64,000 nucleotides of DNA from a bacterium (lineage in GTDB: Bacteria > Electryoneota > Electryoneia > Electryoneales > Electryoneaceae): positions 62,001-126,000 of the forward strand of contig JAHLLH010000007.1 in NCBI GenBank assembly GCA_020444265.1. Direction: 5' to 3'. The position numbers and the translations under genes are program-made. This document shows positions 7,950 through 16,300 of this stretch, one piece after another; position 1 is the stretch's first letter; every line of letters starts with the position of its first letter. The notes below the pieces were generated by a model, which ran no database searches, was not told the DNA's origin, and saw nothing but the letters and a program-made list of their open reading frames with translations.

Positions 7950-8475
7950 ACCTGATCCCGTAGCAAACTCGGAAAGGTAACCTCGGAGTGAGAACGCTGC
8001 AAGGAGAACCGTAACCTCAGATGGACTCTCCGTTTACACTCCTGTTCTTTCCTTACACCCTTGGAACCTCCACCCTGTTCCTGCGTTCGGGAAACTCTTG
8101 TTCAGAAAAGGAGTTTCAACTCCTTGCTTCGAGCAGTGACCGAAGCGAGTTCACCTTTCCACTCTCGGGGGAGAGGATTCGGGCTGTAGGGGTTGGATGC
8201 GGGAAGGGGCGGAGTGATGTGCTGATGCGACTGGCCCAGGCAATCTTGTTGCCCGGGTTTCTTGGGAACGCGAGACGTTTTCCGTTCTCTGGCTGACATG
8301 TCGACAGGGGAAGGAGAGATCAATTGTCATCTGGCCAAATGCGAGAAGGAGAATCTCTCAGAATGGTCCGCTCTTTAGCGCCTGGGGCATAATTCTGCGA
8401 CGGGGTTTGGCAAGGTTGGTTACTTGCTCCTAAAACCAATACGACAATGTAGCGGTCATCCTCCTAAGCCCAAAA
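7950..8475. other. Intergenic region upstream of degP, no gene seen
   Basis: About 570 bases separate degP from the next gene. It contains a copy of the short hairpin repeat near 8231-8262 (GCCCAGGCAA, then TTGCCCGGGT). Short frames on both strands lack ribosome sites and recognisable sequence. A GG-N10-GC pair at 8414-8427 with a perfect TTGCT has a poor -24 box and nothing convincing downstream. Confidence 0.5.
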
Positions 8476-8502
8476 GACCCGGGCAACAAGATTGCCCGGG
8501 TC
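8476..8502 (-). terminator. Terminator hairpin after the TolB-like gene
   Basis: GACCCGGGCAA pairs with TTGCCCGGGTC in an 11-bp perfect stem with a 5-nt loop. On the minus strand TTTT follows. It is 21 bases beyond the stop of the propeller gene. The stem belongs to the CCCGGGCA/TGCCCGGG hairpin repeat family found elsewhere in the window. Confidence 0.7.
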
Positions 8503-8523
8503 AGGGTACAGGGAAACAGTCAC

Positions 8524-9588
8524 TTACTTCACCCACTCGGCGAGGAAGAGGTTGGTGTCGCCCTTCTTGTCCGCGTTACGGTTCGAGGCGAAAACCAGGT
8601 ACTTGCCATCTGGGGAAAACATGGGGAAGCCGTCAAAGTCCTCGTACTGGGTGACACGTTCCAGCCCGGTGCCATCCTTGTTGATCAGGTAGAGATCAAA
8701 ATTCGGCTTGCCGTGCATCTGAGTCCCCTCGGGGGAGTAGTTCGTGCTGAAGATGATCTGCTCCTCGTTGGGGTGCATATAGGGCCCGAAGCTGGCTGCG
8801 TCGAGTTGGGTTACCTGACGCTGCTCTTCGCCGGAAGCCTTCATCATCCAGATTTCAAGACGCATGGGACTGACCACTTCGTTTTCGTTGTGGTAACGCA
8901 CCTTTTCGACCTCTTCAGGCGTCCTCGGGTGGTGGGCACGGTAGACGATATACGTCCCCTTCGGACTGAAGAAGGGACCCCCATCGTAGCCGAGGGTGCG
9001 GGTCAGACGAGTCAGGTTGGAGCCGTCCACGTTCATCTTGTAAAGCTCGAGGTCGCCGCTACGGATCGAGCAGAAGACAATTTCCTTGCCATCCGGCGAG
9101 ACACCTGCTTCGGCATCATAACCAGGAGTGGCGGTCAGCTGACGTTTGATCTTGCCGTCCTTGGTGCTGCCGACAAAGATGTCGTAGCCCTCGTGCAGCG
9201 GCCAGACATAGCCCATGGTCGGGTCCGGCGCGGGCGGGCAGGATGCATCGGCCCCATGGGTCGAGGCATAGATAAATTCATCGGTTCCGGGGATGAAGAA
9301 AGAGCAGGTGGTTACTCCATCGCCCGTGGACACCATCCGAGTATCACCCGTCGCGATATCCATGATGTAAATCTGGTCGCATGCACCCTCCTCGTGATGC
9401 GCCTGGAGGATCAGCTCGGTGCCTTCCGGGTTGAAATAGGCTTCCGCGTTTTCCCCGCCGAAGGTGAGCTGGCGAATGTTTTTCAGATGGGCTTCTTCGC
9501 CGGGCAGCAGCAGGCCGGGTTCTTCGGCACGCGGTTGAGCTGAGAACAGCAGAATAACGGCGAGGGCGGCAAGGGTGCGACGGGACAT
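8524..9588 (-). CDS. Secreted TolB-like WD40/PD40 beta-propeller protein
   Basis: 354 residues with a signal peptide (cut near residue 21 after QPRA). The rest is made of PD40 repeats recognisable as SPDGKEIVF, SPKGTYIVY, HPNEEQIIF and SPDGKYLVF, each followed by a blade with polar strands (LYKMNVDGSNLTRLT, LYLINKDGTGLERVT). TolB-type propellers act in the periplasm, often as protein-binding scaffolds; here no tol or pal gene is adjacent and the TolB N-terminal domain is absent, so it should not be called TolB. AAGGAAA upstream supports the ATG. The exact role is unknown. Confidence 0.85.
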   Translation of the reverse strand: MSRRTLAALAVILLFSAQPRAEEPGLLLPGEEAHLKNIRQLTFGGENAEAYFNPEGTELILQAHHEEGACDQIYIMDIATGDTRMVSTGDGVTTCSFFIPGTDEFIYASTHGADASCPPAPDPTMGYVWPLHEGYDIFVGSTKDGKIKRQLTATPGYDAEAGVSPDGKEIVFCSIRSGDLELYKMNVDGSNLTRLTRTLGYDGGPFFSPKGTYIVYRAHHPRTPEEVEKVRYHNENEVVSPMRLEIWMMKASGEEQRQVTQLDAASFGPYMHPNEEQIIFSTNYSPEGTQMHGKPNFDLYLINKDGTGLERVTQYEDFDGFPMFSPDGKYLVFASNRNADKKGDTNLFLAEWVK

Positions 9589-9650
9589 GGGGTTTTCCTT
9601 CTATGTTGGCTTGGTTGGGATCGATTTGTTTTCGTTGTTCTTCTTGTTGT

Positions 9651-9796
9651 GTCCGATCCTCAGATCGGACACCTGATTCGCGCCTCTGGCACGATCCTCT
9701 GTCAGGTCTCCGCTTCGCTAAGGACCAGACAGAACCTGAACGTTGCGTCAGGCCCCCAAGCCTGACGCTTATCCGTCAGACGTGGGCGTCTGACGG
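9651..9796. repeat. Cluster of three consecutive hairpins
   Basis: Three perfect stem-loops: GTCCGATC/GATCGGAC (9651-9670), GCGTCAGGC/GCCTGACGC (about 9745-9768) and CCGTCAGACG/CGTCTGACGG (9773-9796), with CTGTCAG/CTGACAG half-sites between them. A similar stem (TCGGTCAGGTC/GACCTGACCGA) occurs at 17281-17306. They are in the 295-base gap between two leftward genes. They may be a palindromic repeat family or the transcription end of the EamA gene; none has a good T tract. Confidence 0.6.
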
Positions 9797-9855
9797 AACA
9801 GGTAAGGACCTGACAGAACACGTAAAAAGTTAGGGTACGCAAACTATGCCGCTGA

Positions 9856-9872
9856 AAATGGGTGCACCATTT
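9856..9872. promoter_or_regulatory. 17-bp inverted repeat, possible operator
   Basis: AAATGG-GTGCA-CCATTT is a perfect inverted repeat lying just past the stop codon of the EamA gene and about 270 bases upstream of the propeller gene. Whether it is a binding site is unknown. Confidence 0.25.
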
Positions 9873-9882
9873 GGATGAAATG

Positions 9883-10785
9883 TCAGCCAAATGTCACAAG
9901 TACCGCTCCGAGCACTCCGAGCAGAATGCCCGCGACACGGACCAGGTTGACCGGTTCACGCAGCAGGAGGACGGCGAGCAGAAAAATGAAGAGGTTGGCA
10001 GTCTGGTTGAGGACGGTTGCTGTTGAAGCGAGGGCGTGCTTCAGACCGCCAATCAGCAACAACAGGGCGATGTAGGTGCCCAGCAGCGAACCGGGGATCA
10101 TGAATTTGAGGCCGCGACGGTCCACCAGGCCGGAAAGAAGGACCGCACGGTCTTTCCGGATCGCAATCAGGGGCAACAGGAAGAAGAGGCCGCCGGCCAG
10201 GCGCATCTGGGTCGCCCAGACCACCGGCACTTCGTTGAGCACTGGTTTCACCATCACCACGCTGGCGGCCATTGTTACCATCCCAATCAGCAGGTAGGCG
10301 CTCCCTAACAACAGGTCTTTACGGTTAACGGTACCGCCATTACGGAACCCGGCACGGCCTGTTACCATCAGCACCGCGCCGAGGATCAGGACGACGCCGA
10401 GCCACTGGACGAGGGTGAGCCGCTCCCCGAGCAGGATCATCGACAGGCCGATGACAATCGGGGCGTACAAGGTGGTGATAATCGAAAAAAGCCCAGCCCC
10501 GACACGATTCAGTCCCATGAAATGGAAGGTGTCTGACACCCCCATCCCGAGAAAACCGGAAGCGAGCAGGATGACGTAGGTTCGTGTATCGGCACTATGT
10601 AGCAGCGGCTGACCCAGAATCAACAGGGTCGGCGGATAGAGCAGCAGGGCAAGCACATTTTTAAAGAGATTCAGCGAGATCGGATGGACCGTCTCACCCG
10701 ATTTTTTGAAGAGAATGACCCCGAACGCCCAGGCGAGGGCGGAGCCGAGAGCAAGCGTTTCCCCGAGGTAGGTAAAGTCTGTCAT
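9883..10785 (-). CDS. EamA/DMT-family permease (copy 1)
   Basis: 300 residues, ten predicted membrane helices made of two EamA repeats (about 7-140 and 155-298). The repeat signatures are seen as WAFGVILFKKSGETVHPISLNLFKN and later LNQTANLFIFLLAVLLLREPVNLVR. DMT permeases export or take up amino acids, nucleotides or drugs; the substrate cannot be read from sequence. GAGGGACA precedes the ATG. It starts 13 bases after the stop of copy 2, so the two form an operon. Confidence 0.9.
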   Translation of the reverse strand: MTDFTYLGETLALGSALAWAFGVILFKKSGETVHPISLNLFKNVLALLLYPPTLLILGQPLLHSADTRTYVILLASGFLGMGVSDTFHFMGLNRVGAGLFSIITTLYAPIVIGLSMILLGERLTLVQWLGVVLILGAVLMVTGRAGFRNGGTVNRKDLLLGSAYLLIGMVTMAASVVMVKPVLNEVPVVWATQMRLAGGLFFLLPLIAIRKDRAVLLSGLVDRRGLKFMIPGSLLGTYIALLLLIGGLKHALASTATVLNQTANLFIFLLAVLLLREPVNLVRVAGILLGVLGAVLVTFG

Positions 10786-10798
10786 TTAGTGTCCCTCA

Positions 10799-11707
10799 TC
10801 ACGGCTTGACCCCGGTGAAGGTCACCAGTGCTACTCCTGCCAGACCGAATACGAGGCCGAGGAGACGTTTCCATGTCACCGGTTCTTTCAAAAGCCAGGC
10901 GGCCAGCACGAAGGTCCAGAGGGTGCTGGTCTGGTTAAGGGCGGAAGCGGTGGAGGCCTGGGTGTACTTCATCCCCGCCAGCCAGAACATCAGGGAAACG
11001 TACGAGCCCATCAACGCTGCCGGGATCATCACCTTCCAGACTTTTCTATTTCCCAGCGCACGCAGTTTCGTCTTCCATTGTGGCATCAAGGGGGTCAACA
11101 GCAGGCTCATCCCGACCCCGCCGATCAAACGCCATGAATTCGCCCAGATCAGGGGAGAATCGTCCAGCATCGGTTTGATCATCACAATCGAAACCGCTTG
11201 GGTGAAGGCAGCGGTCATCCCAAGCAGGACCCCCGCAACCAGCACACGCGGCGCAAACTCACCTCCCGGCCCCTTCATTTTGCTGACAGAAAGGACAGCA
11301 GTCAGGATCAGGCCCACGCCAATAAATTGCGGGATGGTCAGCCGTTCCCCGAGGAAAACGATGCTGAGCATGATGATCGAGGGGCTGTAGAAGGTGTTGA
11401 TGATCGACTGCAGGCCGGCACCGACACGGTTCAGCGTCATGAAGAAAAGCACATCCGAAATGCCGATTCCGATCGCGCCCGAGGCGATCAGCAACCACTT
11501 GTCGTTCATCGACACCGCATGATCCGGCTGCCCGCCGAAGATCCAGAGGGTGCCGAAAAACATGATCAGCGCGAGGATGTTTTTGAAGAGGTTGAGCGCA
11601 AGCGGTGGGACCGATTCGCCGGTGACACGGAAAAGGATGACCGCCACCGACCAGCAGAGCGGTGCGGCGAGAGCAAACAGTTCACCGATGTAGGGGATGG
11701 TGCCCAC
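10799..11707 (-). CDS. EamA/DMT-family permease (copy 2)
   Basis: 302 residues, ten helices, same two-repeat plan as its neighbours: WSVAVILFRVTGESVPPLALNLFKN in the first half and LNQTSTLWTFVLAAWLLKEPVTW in the second. Starts with GTG, with GGAG seven bases upstream. Sequence similarity to copies 1 and 3 extends over the full length, so the three arose by duplication. Substrate unknown. It is the first gene of a two-gene unit with copy 1. Confidence 0.9.
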   Translation of the reverse strand: MGTIPYIGELFALAAPLCWSVAVILFRVTGESVPPLALNLFKNILALIMFFGTLWIFGGQPDHAVSMNDKWLLIASGAIGIGISDVLFFMTLNRVGAGLQSIINTFYSPSIIMLSIVFLGERLTIPQFIGVGLILTAVLSVSKMKGPGGEFAPRVLVAGVLLGMTAAFTQAVSIVMIKPMLDDSPLIWANSWRLIGGVGMSLLLTPLMPQWKTKLRALGNRKVWKVMIPAALMGSYVSLMFWLAGMKYTQASTASALNQTSTLWTFVLAAWLLKEPVTWKRLLGLVFGLAGVALVTFTGVKP

Positions 11708-11802
11708 TCACTGCTCCTACCTGAAAGGTTGTGCATCCCGGGGAAAGGCGAAGATACGGCTTGGATGGGTCCGGGTCCAAAAGCGGGAGCAATTGGCAGG
11801 GT

Positions 11803-12213
11803 GGCCCGGGCAGTCCCCTGCCCGGGTCTCATTCCCTTCAGTCCGCCCCCTACCACGTCATTGCGAGGACCGTAGCGCAGCGAAGGGACGTGGCAATCTG
11901 CCCCTGAAACGGTGTTGACAGACACCGATGCCACGTCGCACTGGTGGGGGCTGCCGCCCCCAATTCAAGAGCAGATTGCTTCGCTTTGCTTGCAATGACG
12001 GGTAGCCAGATGGGCTGACAAACATTCCTCGCGCTCTGTCATCCCCAGCGCACAAGCCTGCGTCAGCAGGCTGAGCGTTTGTCGTTGTGCGCGTCGGGGA
12101 TCCCCTTGAGTGAGGGACAAAGCTTTGACTCAGCGCCGCAGGGGACCCCCGACGCAACAAGGTTCCCTTCGGTCACAACGGGGTTGGCACCCTGTTTGTT
12201 GCTGGGGGTGACA
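11803..12213. repeat. Repeat cluster: three palindromic elements
   Basis: The 531-base gap between permease genes 2 and 3 has no gene. It holds a GGCCCGGGCA/TGCCCGGGTC hairpin (11803-11831); an element bounded by CGTCATTGCGAGG (11856) and its inverted partner ending TTGCAATGACG (12000), 145 bp, of a type common in many bacterial genomes; and a 177-bp element (12037-12213) with inverted ends TGTCATCCCCAGCG / GCTGGGGGTGACA and an inner GTCGGGGATCCCC. Copies of each occur elsewhere in the window. Confidence 0.85.
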
Positions 12214-12238
12214 GATGTCCAGGATGTCCGTGCCACCA

Positions 12239-13147
12239 CTAGCCAAAGGTCACAAGCAAAGCCCCACCGACAGCAAGCAGAATCGCAATCCAACGCCGTC
12301 CGGTGAGAGGTTCGCTCAAGAAAAGACCTGCCAGCAGGAAGGTGAAGATGGTACTCGTCTGGTTGAGGGCGGAGGCCGCAGAAGCCGTCGTGTACTTCAT
12401 TCCACCGAGCCAGGTGATCAACACCAGGTAGGCGCCGACAATCGAACCGAGGATGGTATAGCGTCTGCTACCCTGGAGACGCAGGGTGCGCAACACCCGC
12501 GCACGATTCGGATGAAAAAGCAGCACCAGCAGAAGGACCGCGATCCCACCGACGAGACGCCATTCGACGACCCACAAGAGCGGCTGTTCCTCGAGAATCT
12601 CTTTGATCATCACCAGTCCGACTGCCATCAGGAAATTCGAGACGATGGCCCAGAAGACACCCCAGACAAAGGTTTTTCGTTCGAGGGTGTGGGCGTGACG
12701 TTCCACCGTTGCGACCAGGATCGCCATGACAATGATCCCGGCCCCGAGGGTCTGGAAGCTGTTGAGACGCTCCCCGAGGAAGAGGAACGAGAGGTAGATG
12801 ACAAAGGGTGAATAGGAGGCTTCCACTACCGCCATACGCCCCGCACCAATCTTGTTCAGGCTGGCGAAAAAGACCGAGTCGGCGATCCCGATCCCAATGG
12901 CACCGCTAGCGATGACGAGGAGGTAGTCACGCCAGGGCAACCCATTAAAAAAGGGGGTTCCGAGCAGGAGCATGGTGGGGATCAGTAGCAGGAATGCAAC
13001 GCTGTTCTTGAAGAGGTTGAGGGCGATAGGGGCGGTGCGCTCACCGCTCTTTTTAAACAGTATCACCCCGAACCCCCAGAGAATGGCGGTCAGGAGCGAA
13101 AGGCTTTCACCGAAGTATGGAAATGGGATGTTCATCTGTATGTCCAC
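12239..13147 (-). CDS. EamA/DMT-family permease (copy 3)
   Basis: 302 residues, ten helices, with the paralogue signatures WGFGVILFKKSGERTAPIAL and LNQTSTIFTFLLAGLFLSEPLTG. The frame starts at GTG 13147; ATG 13135 is an alternative start but lacks a ribosome site, whereas GCAGG precedes the GTG. It ends with the same LLVTFG C-terminus as copy 1. It is separated from copies 1 and 2 by repeats and was probably once contiguous with them. Substrate unknown. Confidence 0.88.
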   Translation of the reverse strand: MDIQMNIPFPYFGESLSLLTAILWGFGVILFKKSGERTAPIALNLFKNSVAFLLLIPTMLLLGTPFFNGLPWRDYLLVIASGAIGIGIADSVFFASLNKIGAGRMAVVEASYSPFVIYLSFLFLGERLNSFQTLGAGIIVMAILVATVERHAHTLERKTFVWGVFWAIVSNFLMAVGLVMIKEILEEQPLLWVVEWRLVGGIAVLLLVLLFHPNRARVLRTLRLQGSRRYTILGSIVGAYLVLITWLGGMKYTTASAASALNQTSTIFTFLLAGLFLSEPLTGRRWIAILLAVGGALLVTFG

Positions 13148-13266
13148 TCAACCTGCTGTAATGGAGCGCAAAGGTAGGAAATGAGGCTGTGAAACGCGAT
13201 GGTTGGGCATGCTCTGGGGCTCCCTTCCATCATCCCCAGAAATGACTTCGCCGCACGTGAAAGCCT

Positions 13267-13431
13267 TTGTCATCCCCAGGCCCCATGTTCGGCAGCAGCC
13301 GGACAGGGTGTTGCTGTCGGGGCCGTCGGGGATCCCCTGCGGCTGAGTACGGAGTCAGGCAATTCTCGCCCCGGGGGTCCCCCGACGTGACAGGGTGGCC
13401 CGGGCACTCTGTTGCCCGGGTTTCATTCCAG
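13267..13431. repeat. Partial ATCCCCAG-type element plus hairpin repeat
   Basis: A diverged copy of the TGTCATCCCCAG element with an inner GTCGGGGATCCCC and GGGGGTCCCCCGACG pair, followed at 13395-13427 by a GGCCCGGGCA...TTGCCCGGG hairpin. No coding content. Confidence 0.7.
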
Positions 13432-13449
13432 TTGAACGGCTGCCCGTCA

Positions 13450-13634
13450 TGTCACCCCGGACTTGATCCGGGGTCCAGCCTCGAATGGAAAAACAGTCCG
13501 AGGCAGGAGGATCCGGGGTTGCCAGGTAGGGTGATGGGGGGCGGGGGTTCTGCCTGGCCAGTCGACCTCGGAGTAAGCGGGCGCCCTTCGCCTTACCACT
13601 GGATGCTGGATCCCGGTTCAGGCCCGGGATGACA
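13450..13634. repeat. MITE-like element with inverted ends (type A)
   Basis: A 185-bp element starting TGTCACCCCGGACTTGATCC and ending with the inverted counterpart (GCTGGATCCCGG...GGGATGACA). Each end is itself a hairpin. The interior shares sequence with the copy at 16009-16193 (CAGTC-GAG, GGATCCG-GGTTGC, CCTGGCC, GACCTCGGA). No coding content; no flanking duplication could be judged by eye. Confidence 0.8.
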
Positions 13635-13665
13635 GTCAGGAAAATCAGGCACATGGCAAAACACT

Positions 13666-14157
13666 CTACTCCTTCAACAACCCCTTCACCAGCGCCACAT
13701 CAAAGGCACGAAGTTCGCGGGTGACATCAATCTCGGAGCGGCGTGGACCACGGCGGATCATGCTGCGTGAACGGAACCCAGCGGTCACCAGGGGTAACCA
13801 GGAGAACATGAACAGGAGGGTGAAGAGGATCAGGAAGGGCACAGGCTGGTCGAAGAGACCGAGGGAGGTGGTGAAACGGTCCACCACTCGCCACACACCC
13901 AACGCGGAGACCAGGGTGGCGGAGCTGATGCTGATCAGCAAGGCTCGCCGTACGAGACGGCCAGCGGCGATACGCGGGTCACGACGGTCTATCATCGTGC
14001 GCTCAACAGCTTTACGGATCTTGATGATCCGCATCACGCTGTCGTTCTCGGAAAGGGAGGAGGGCAGGGCACGGGTTTTCGCAAGCGCAGTACGGATCAG
14101 CTCCTGATCTTCGGATGTGATCCCGCCTTGACTTTTCTTGTTTCCCTCTCCACTCAA
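13666..14157 (-). CDS. Small membrane protein coupled to dnaG, unknown function
   Basis: 163 residues. A polar, Lys/Arg-rich N-terminal half is followed by two membrane helices (LLISISSATLVSALGVW and FLILFTLLFMFSWLPLV) and a basic tail (RSRSMIRRGPRRSE). It starts with TTG inside the dnaG stop codon, so translation is probably coupled to DNA primase. I do not recognise the family. An anti-sigma-like plan (cytosolic N-terminus, membrane helices) is possible but not supported by a motif. Confidence 0.65.
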   Translation of the reverse strand: MSGEGNKKSQGGITSEDQELIRTALAKTRALPSSLSENDSVMRIIKIRKAVERTMIDRRDPRIAAGRLVRRALLISISSATLVSALGVWRVVDRFTTSLGLFDQPVPFLILFTLLFMFSWLPLVTAGFRSRSMIRRGPRRSEIDVTRELRAFDVALVKGLLKE

Positions 14158-15941
14158 TGCCCGGTCCGTTTCGTCTCGAGCTCGCCCATCTCCGCTTTCA
14201 ACTCCTGGTAACGCTTCATCAGCTCGGGTGTTGATTCGGTTTTCTGGGCTTCTTTTATCCGCGCGATCTCCTGCTTGACCCCGTGGATACGGAGAACAAC
14301 CGGTGCTTCCTTGACGATGTTCTGGATGTAGGAAGCGCTGTCGAGGTCAGGGCGATTGAGGATTTTACCGAGACGGCGGGTCAGTTCCGGGTTGTTGTCC
14401 AGTGCATCATAGAGGTCCGCTTCGCCAACTTCGGTGCCATCGATGTGGGCCCCTTCAATCCACTGGAACGCAGGCTGGAGCGGGTGGCCATCGAGATCGG
14501 ACGCTTTAAAGAAGCTGAAGACTTCGCTGCGATGCTCTGGATGTTGAATCAGCACCCAGAGCAGGCTGCGCAACATCTCCTCGAAATAGGAGGTGGGCGT
14601 GTTGTCCTGCACAACTCCGCCACCACGACGATTCTGGCTGCTGCCACGCATCCGTTGCAGCTCGCCGGTCAACGTGCGTTCGTCAATGTTGAGCTTTTCG
14701 GACGCATCGTGGAGCGCATATTGCCTGGTGATCGGGTCCTCAATACGGATGATCGTCTCGAGCAGGGCGTGCGTCGCCTCGCTTCGTCTTTGAGGACTGT
14801 CCAACCCACCGCGTCTCCGGAAGAAACCAATTTTGAAGTCAACAAGAGGCTGCGCGTCCTCGAGCACCTTTTCAATCGCTTCCGGGCCACCGTCCTGAAT
14901 GAGGGTATCCGGGTCCTCCCCGGCAGGCATCAAAGCGACCAGTACTTCCAGCCCTTGTCCGATCAGGATGTCGGCGCCACGGAACGCCGCCATGTCGCCG
15001 GCGGTGTCGGCATCGTAAAGCATTACAACCTGCGGGGCGAATCGTTTGATCAGGTTCGCCTGGTCGGAGGTCAGCGCAGTACCCAGCCCTGCGATGGAAT
15101 GTTTGAACCCGGCACGGTGCATCGCGATCAGGTCGGTGTAGCCTTCGACGAGAATGGCACGACGTTCCTGACGCATTGCATCCCGTGCCTGAGGCAAGCC
15201 ATAGACCAGCTGCCCCTTGTGGTAGATCGGGGTTTCGGAGGTGTTGATGTACTTGGGCTGGGGCTTGTCCGGATCGTCCTTCAGGATACGTCCGCCGAAC
15301 GCCACCACTCGTCCACTCGGGTTGAAGATGGGGAACATCAGGCGGCCACGGAACCAGTCGTAATAGTTGCCACGGTCACCGCGTCGTGCCAAGCCAGCTT
15401 TTTCCAGCATCGGGGGTGGTAGTTTACGACGTCCCGCCACCTTAATCAGCTCGTCCCAGGTATCCGGTGCCAACCCGATCTTGAAGGTTTCCTGCAGCGA
15501 CTCGTCGATACCACGATTCGCGAGATACTCCTTCGCGAAGGTGATATCGTCCCCTTCCTGGTTGGTGAGACGATAGTGGTAATACTTCATCGCAAGCTCG
15601 TTGGCGCGATAAAGCTCCTCGTTGTCACTGCGAGGTTTTTTCCCCTCTTCGACCACCTCGATCCCGGCACGGTCTCCCAATCGACGGACCACATCGGGGA
15701 AATCGACCCCTTCGATTTTCATGATGAAGGTGAAGACATTGCCCCCCTCTCCACAGCCGAAGCAGTGGTAGGTCTGCCGTTGTGCGTGGACTGAAAAGCT
15801 GGGGGTCTTTTCCTCGTGGAAGGGACAGACTCCGAAGTAGTTCGCAGAGCCGCGTTTCGTCAGCGAGACATATTCGCTGATAACTTCGACAATGTCTGTG
15901 GATTCCCGCACACGGCGGATGATGTCTTCCGAGATGGGCAT
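14154..15941 (-). CDS. dnaG: DNA primase
   Basis: 595 residues from ATG 15941 (MPISEDIIRRVRESTDIVEVI, the usual DnaG start); the open frame upstream runs into a repeat and is not coding. The CHC2 zinc finger has Cys39, His42, Cys60 and Cys63. The TOPRIM core has Glu266 in VEGYTD and the Asp310/Asp312 pair in YDADTAGD. The C-terminal 150 residues are the helical DnaB-interacting domain. It makes RNA primers for replication. No good ribosome site is visible before the ATG. Unlike many bacteria, rpoD is not adjacent. Confidence 0.96.
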   Translation of the reverse strand: MPISEDIIRRVRESTDIVEVISEYVSLTKRGSANYFGVCPFHEEKTPSFSVHAQRQTYHCFGCGEGGNVFTFIMKIEGVDFPDVVRRLGDRAGIEVVEEGKKPRSDNEELYRANELAMKYYHYRLTNQEGDDITFAKEYLANRGIDESLQETFKIGLAPDTWDELIKVAGRRKLPPPMLEKAGLARRGDRGNYYDWFRGRLMFPIFNPSGRVVAFGGRILKDDPDKPQPKYINTSETPIYHKGQLVYGLPQARDAMRQERRAILVEGYTDLIAMHRAGFKHSIAGLGTALTSDQANLIKRFAPQVVMLYDADTAGDMAAFRGADILIGQGLEVLVALMPAGEDPDTLIQDGGPEAIEKVLEDAQPLVDFKIGFFRRRGGLDSPQRRSEATHALLETIIRIEDPITRQYALHDASEKLNIDERTLTGELQRMRGSSQNRRGGGVVQDNTPTSYFEEMLRSLLWVLIQHPEHRSEVFSFFKASDLDGHPLQPAFQWIEGAHIDGTEVGEADLYDALDNNPELTRRLGKILNRPDLDSASYIQNIVKEAPVVLRIHGVKQEIARIKEAQKTESTPELMKRYQELKAEMGELETKRTGH

Positions 15942-16008
15942 GGGGGGAATGTACGGCGATAGCGTGTCCGAGGGTAGAGGTTTACCCGAAGCTCCCATGC
16001 CGCAGTGC

Positions 16009-16193
16009 GTGTCCCCCCGGCTTGATACGGAGTCCAGCCTCGAATGAAGAAACAGTCGGAGATGGATGGATCCGAGGTTGCTGTGAGGGGCGGAGCATAG
16101 CGGCACACTGCCTGGCCGTTTGACCTCGGATCAAACGGGCGCTTCTCTCTGGACCACTGGATGCTGGATCCCGGATCAAGTCCGGGGTGACAC
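16009..16193. repeat. MITE-like element with inverted ends (type A)
   Basis: Starts GTGTCCCCCCGGCTTGATAC and ends GGATCAAGTCCGGGGTGACAC. 185 bp, the same length as the copy at 13450-13634, with a related interior. It sits directly upstream of dnaG. Confidence 0.8.
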
Positions 16194-16206
16194 GTGACCT
16201 TGCAAC

Positions 16207-16282
16207 GTGCCCCGGCTTGCAAGACAAGCCGGGGCACCCAAATCAAAACAGTCCAATCGCGCCAAGGGCGCGATGCACGGGC
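16207..16282. repeat. Two hairpins downstream of the HAD gene
   Basis: GTGCCCCGGCTTG/CAAGCCGGGGCAC (16207-16237, 13-bp stem) and GCACGGGCA/TGCCCGTGC near 16274. The first could terminate the HAD gene, though it lacks a T tract. Confidence 0.5.
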
Positions 16283-16300
16283 AGGATGCCCGTGCTACAG

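Noticed and set aside
8414-8427. GG-N10-GC with TTGCT as a second sigma-54 promoter
   Set aside because: The -24 box matches poorly (AGGTTGG) and the following sequence contains only the opposite-strand terminator hairpin.
9881-9896. TGTCAGCCAAATGTCA, whose reverse complement also occurs at 49049-49064
   Set aside because: At 9881 it covers the last codons and stop of a permease gene; a 16-base match in this length can arise by chance.
15942-16106. N-terminal extension of the dnaG frame
   Set aside because: It crosses the type A repeat; the normal DnaG N-terminus starts at 15941.
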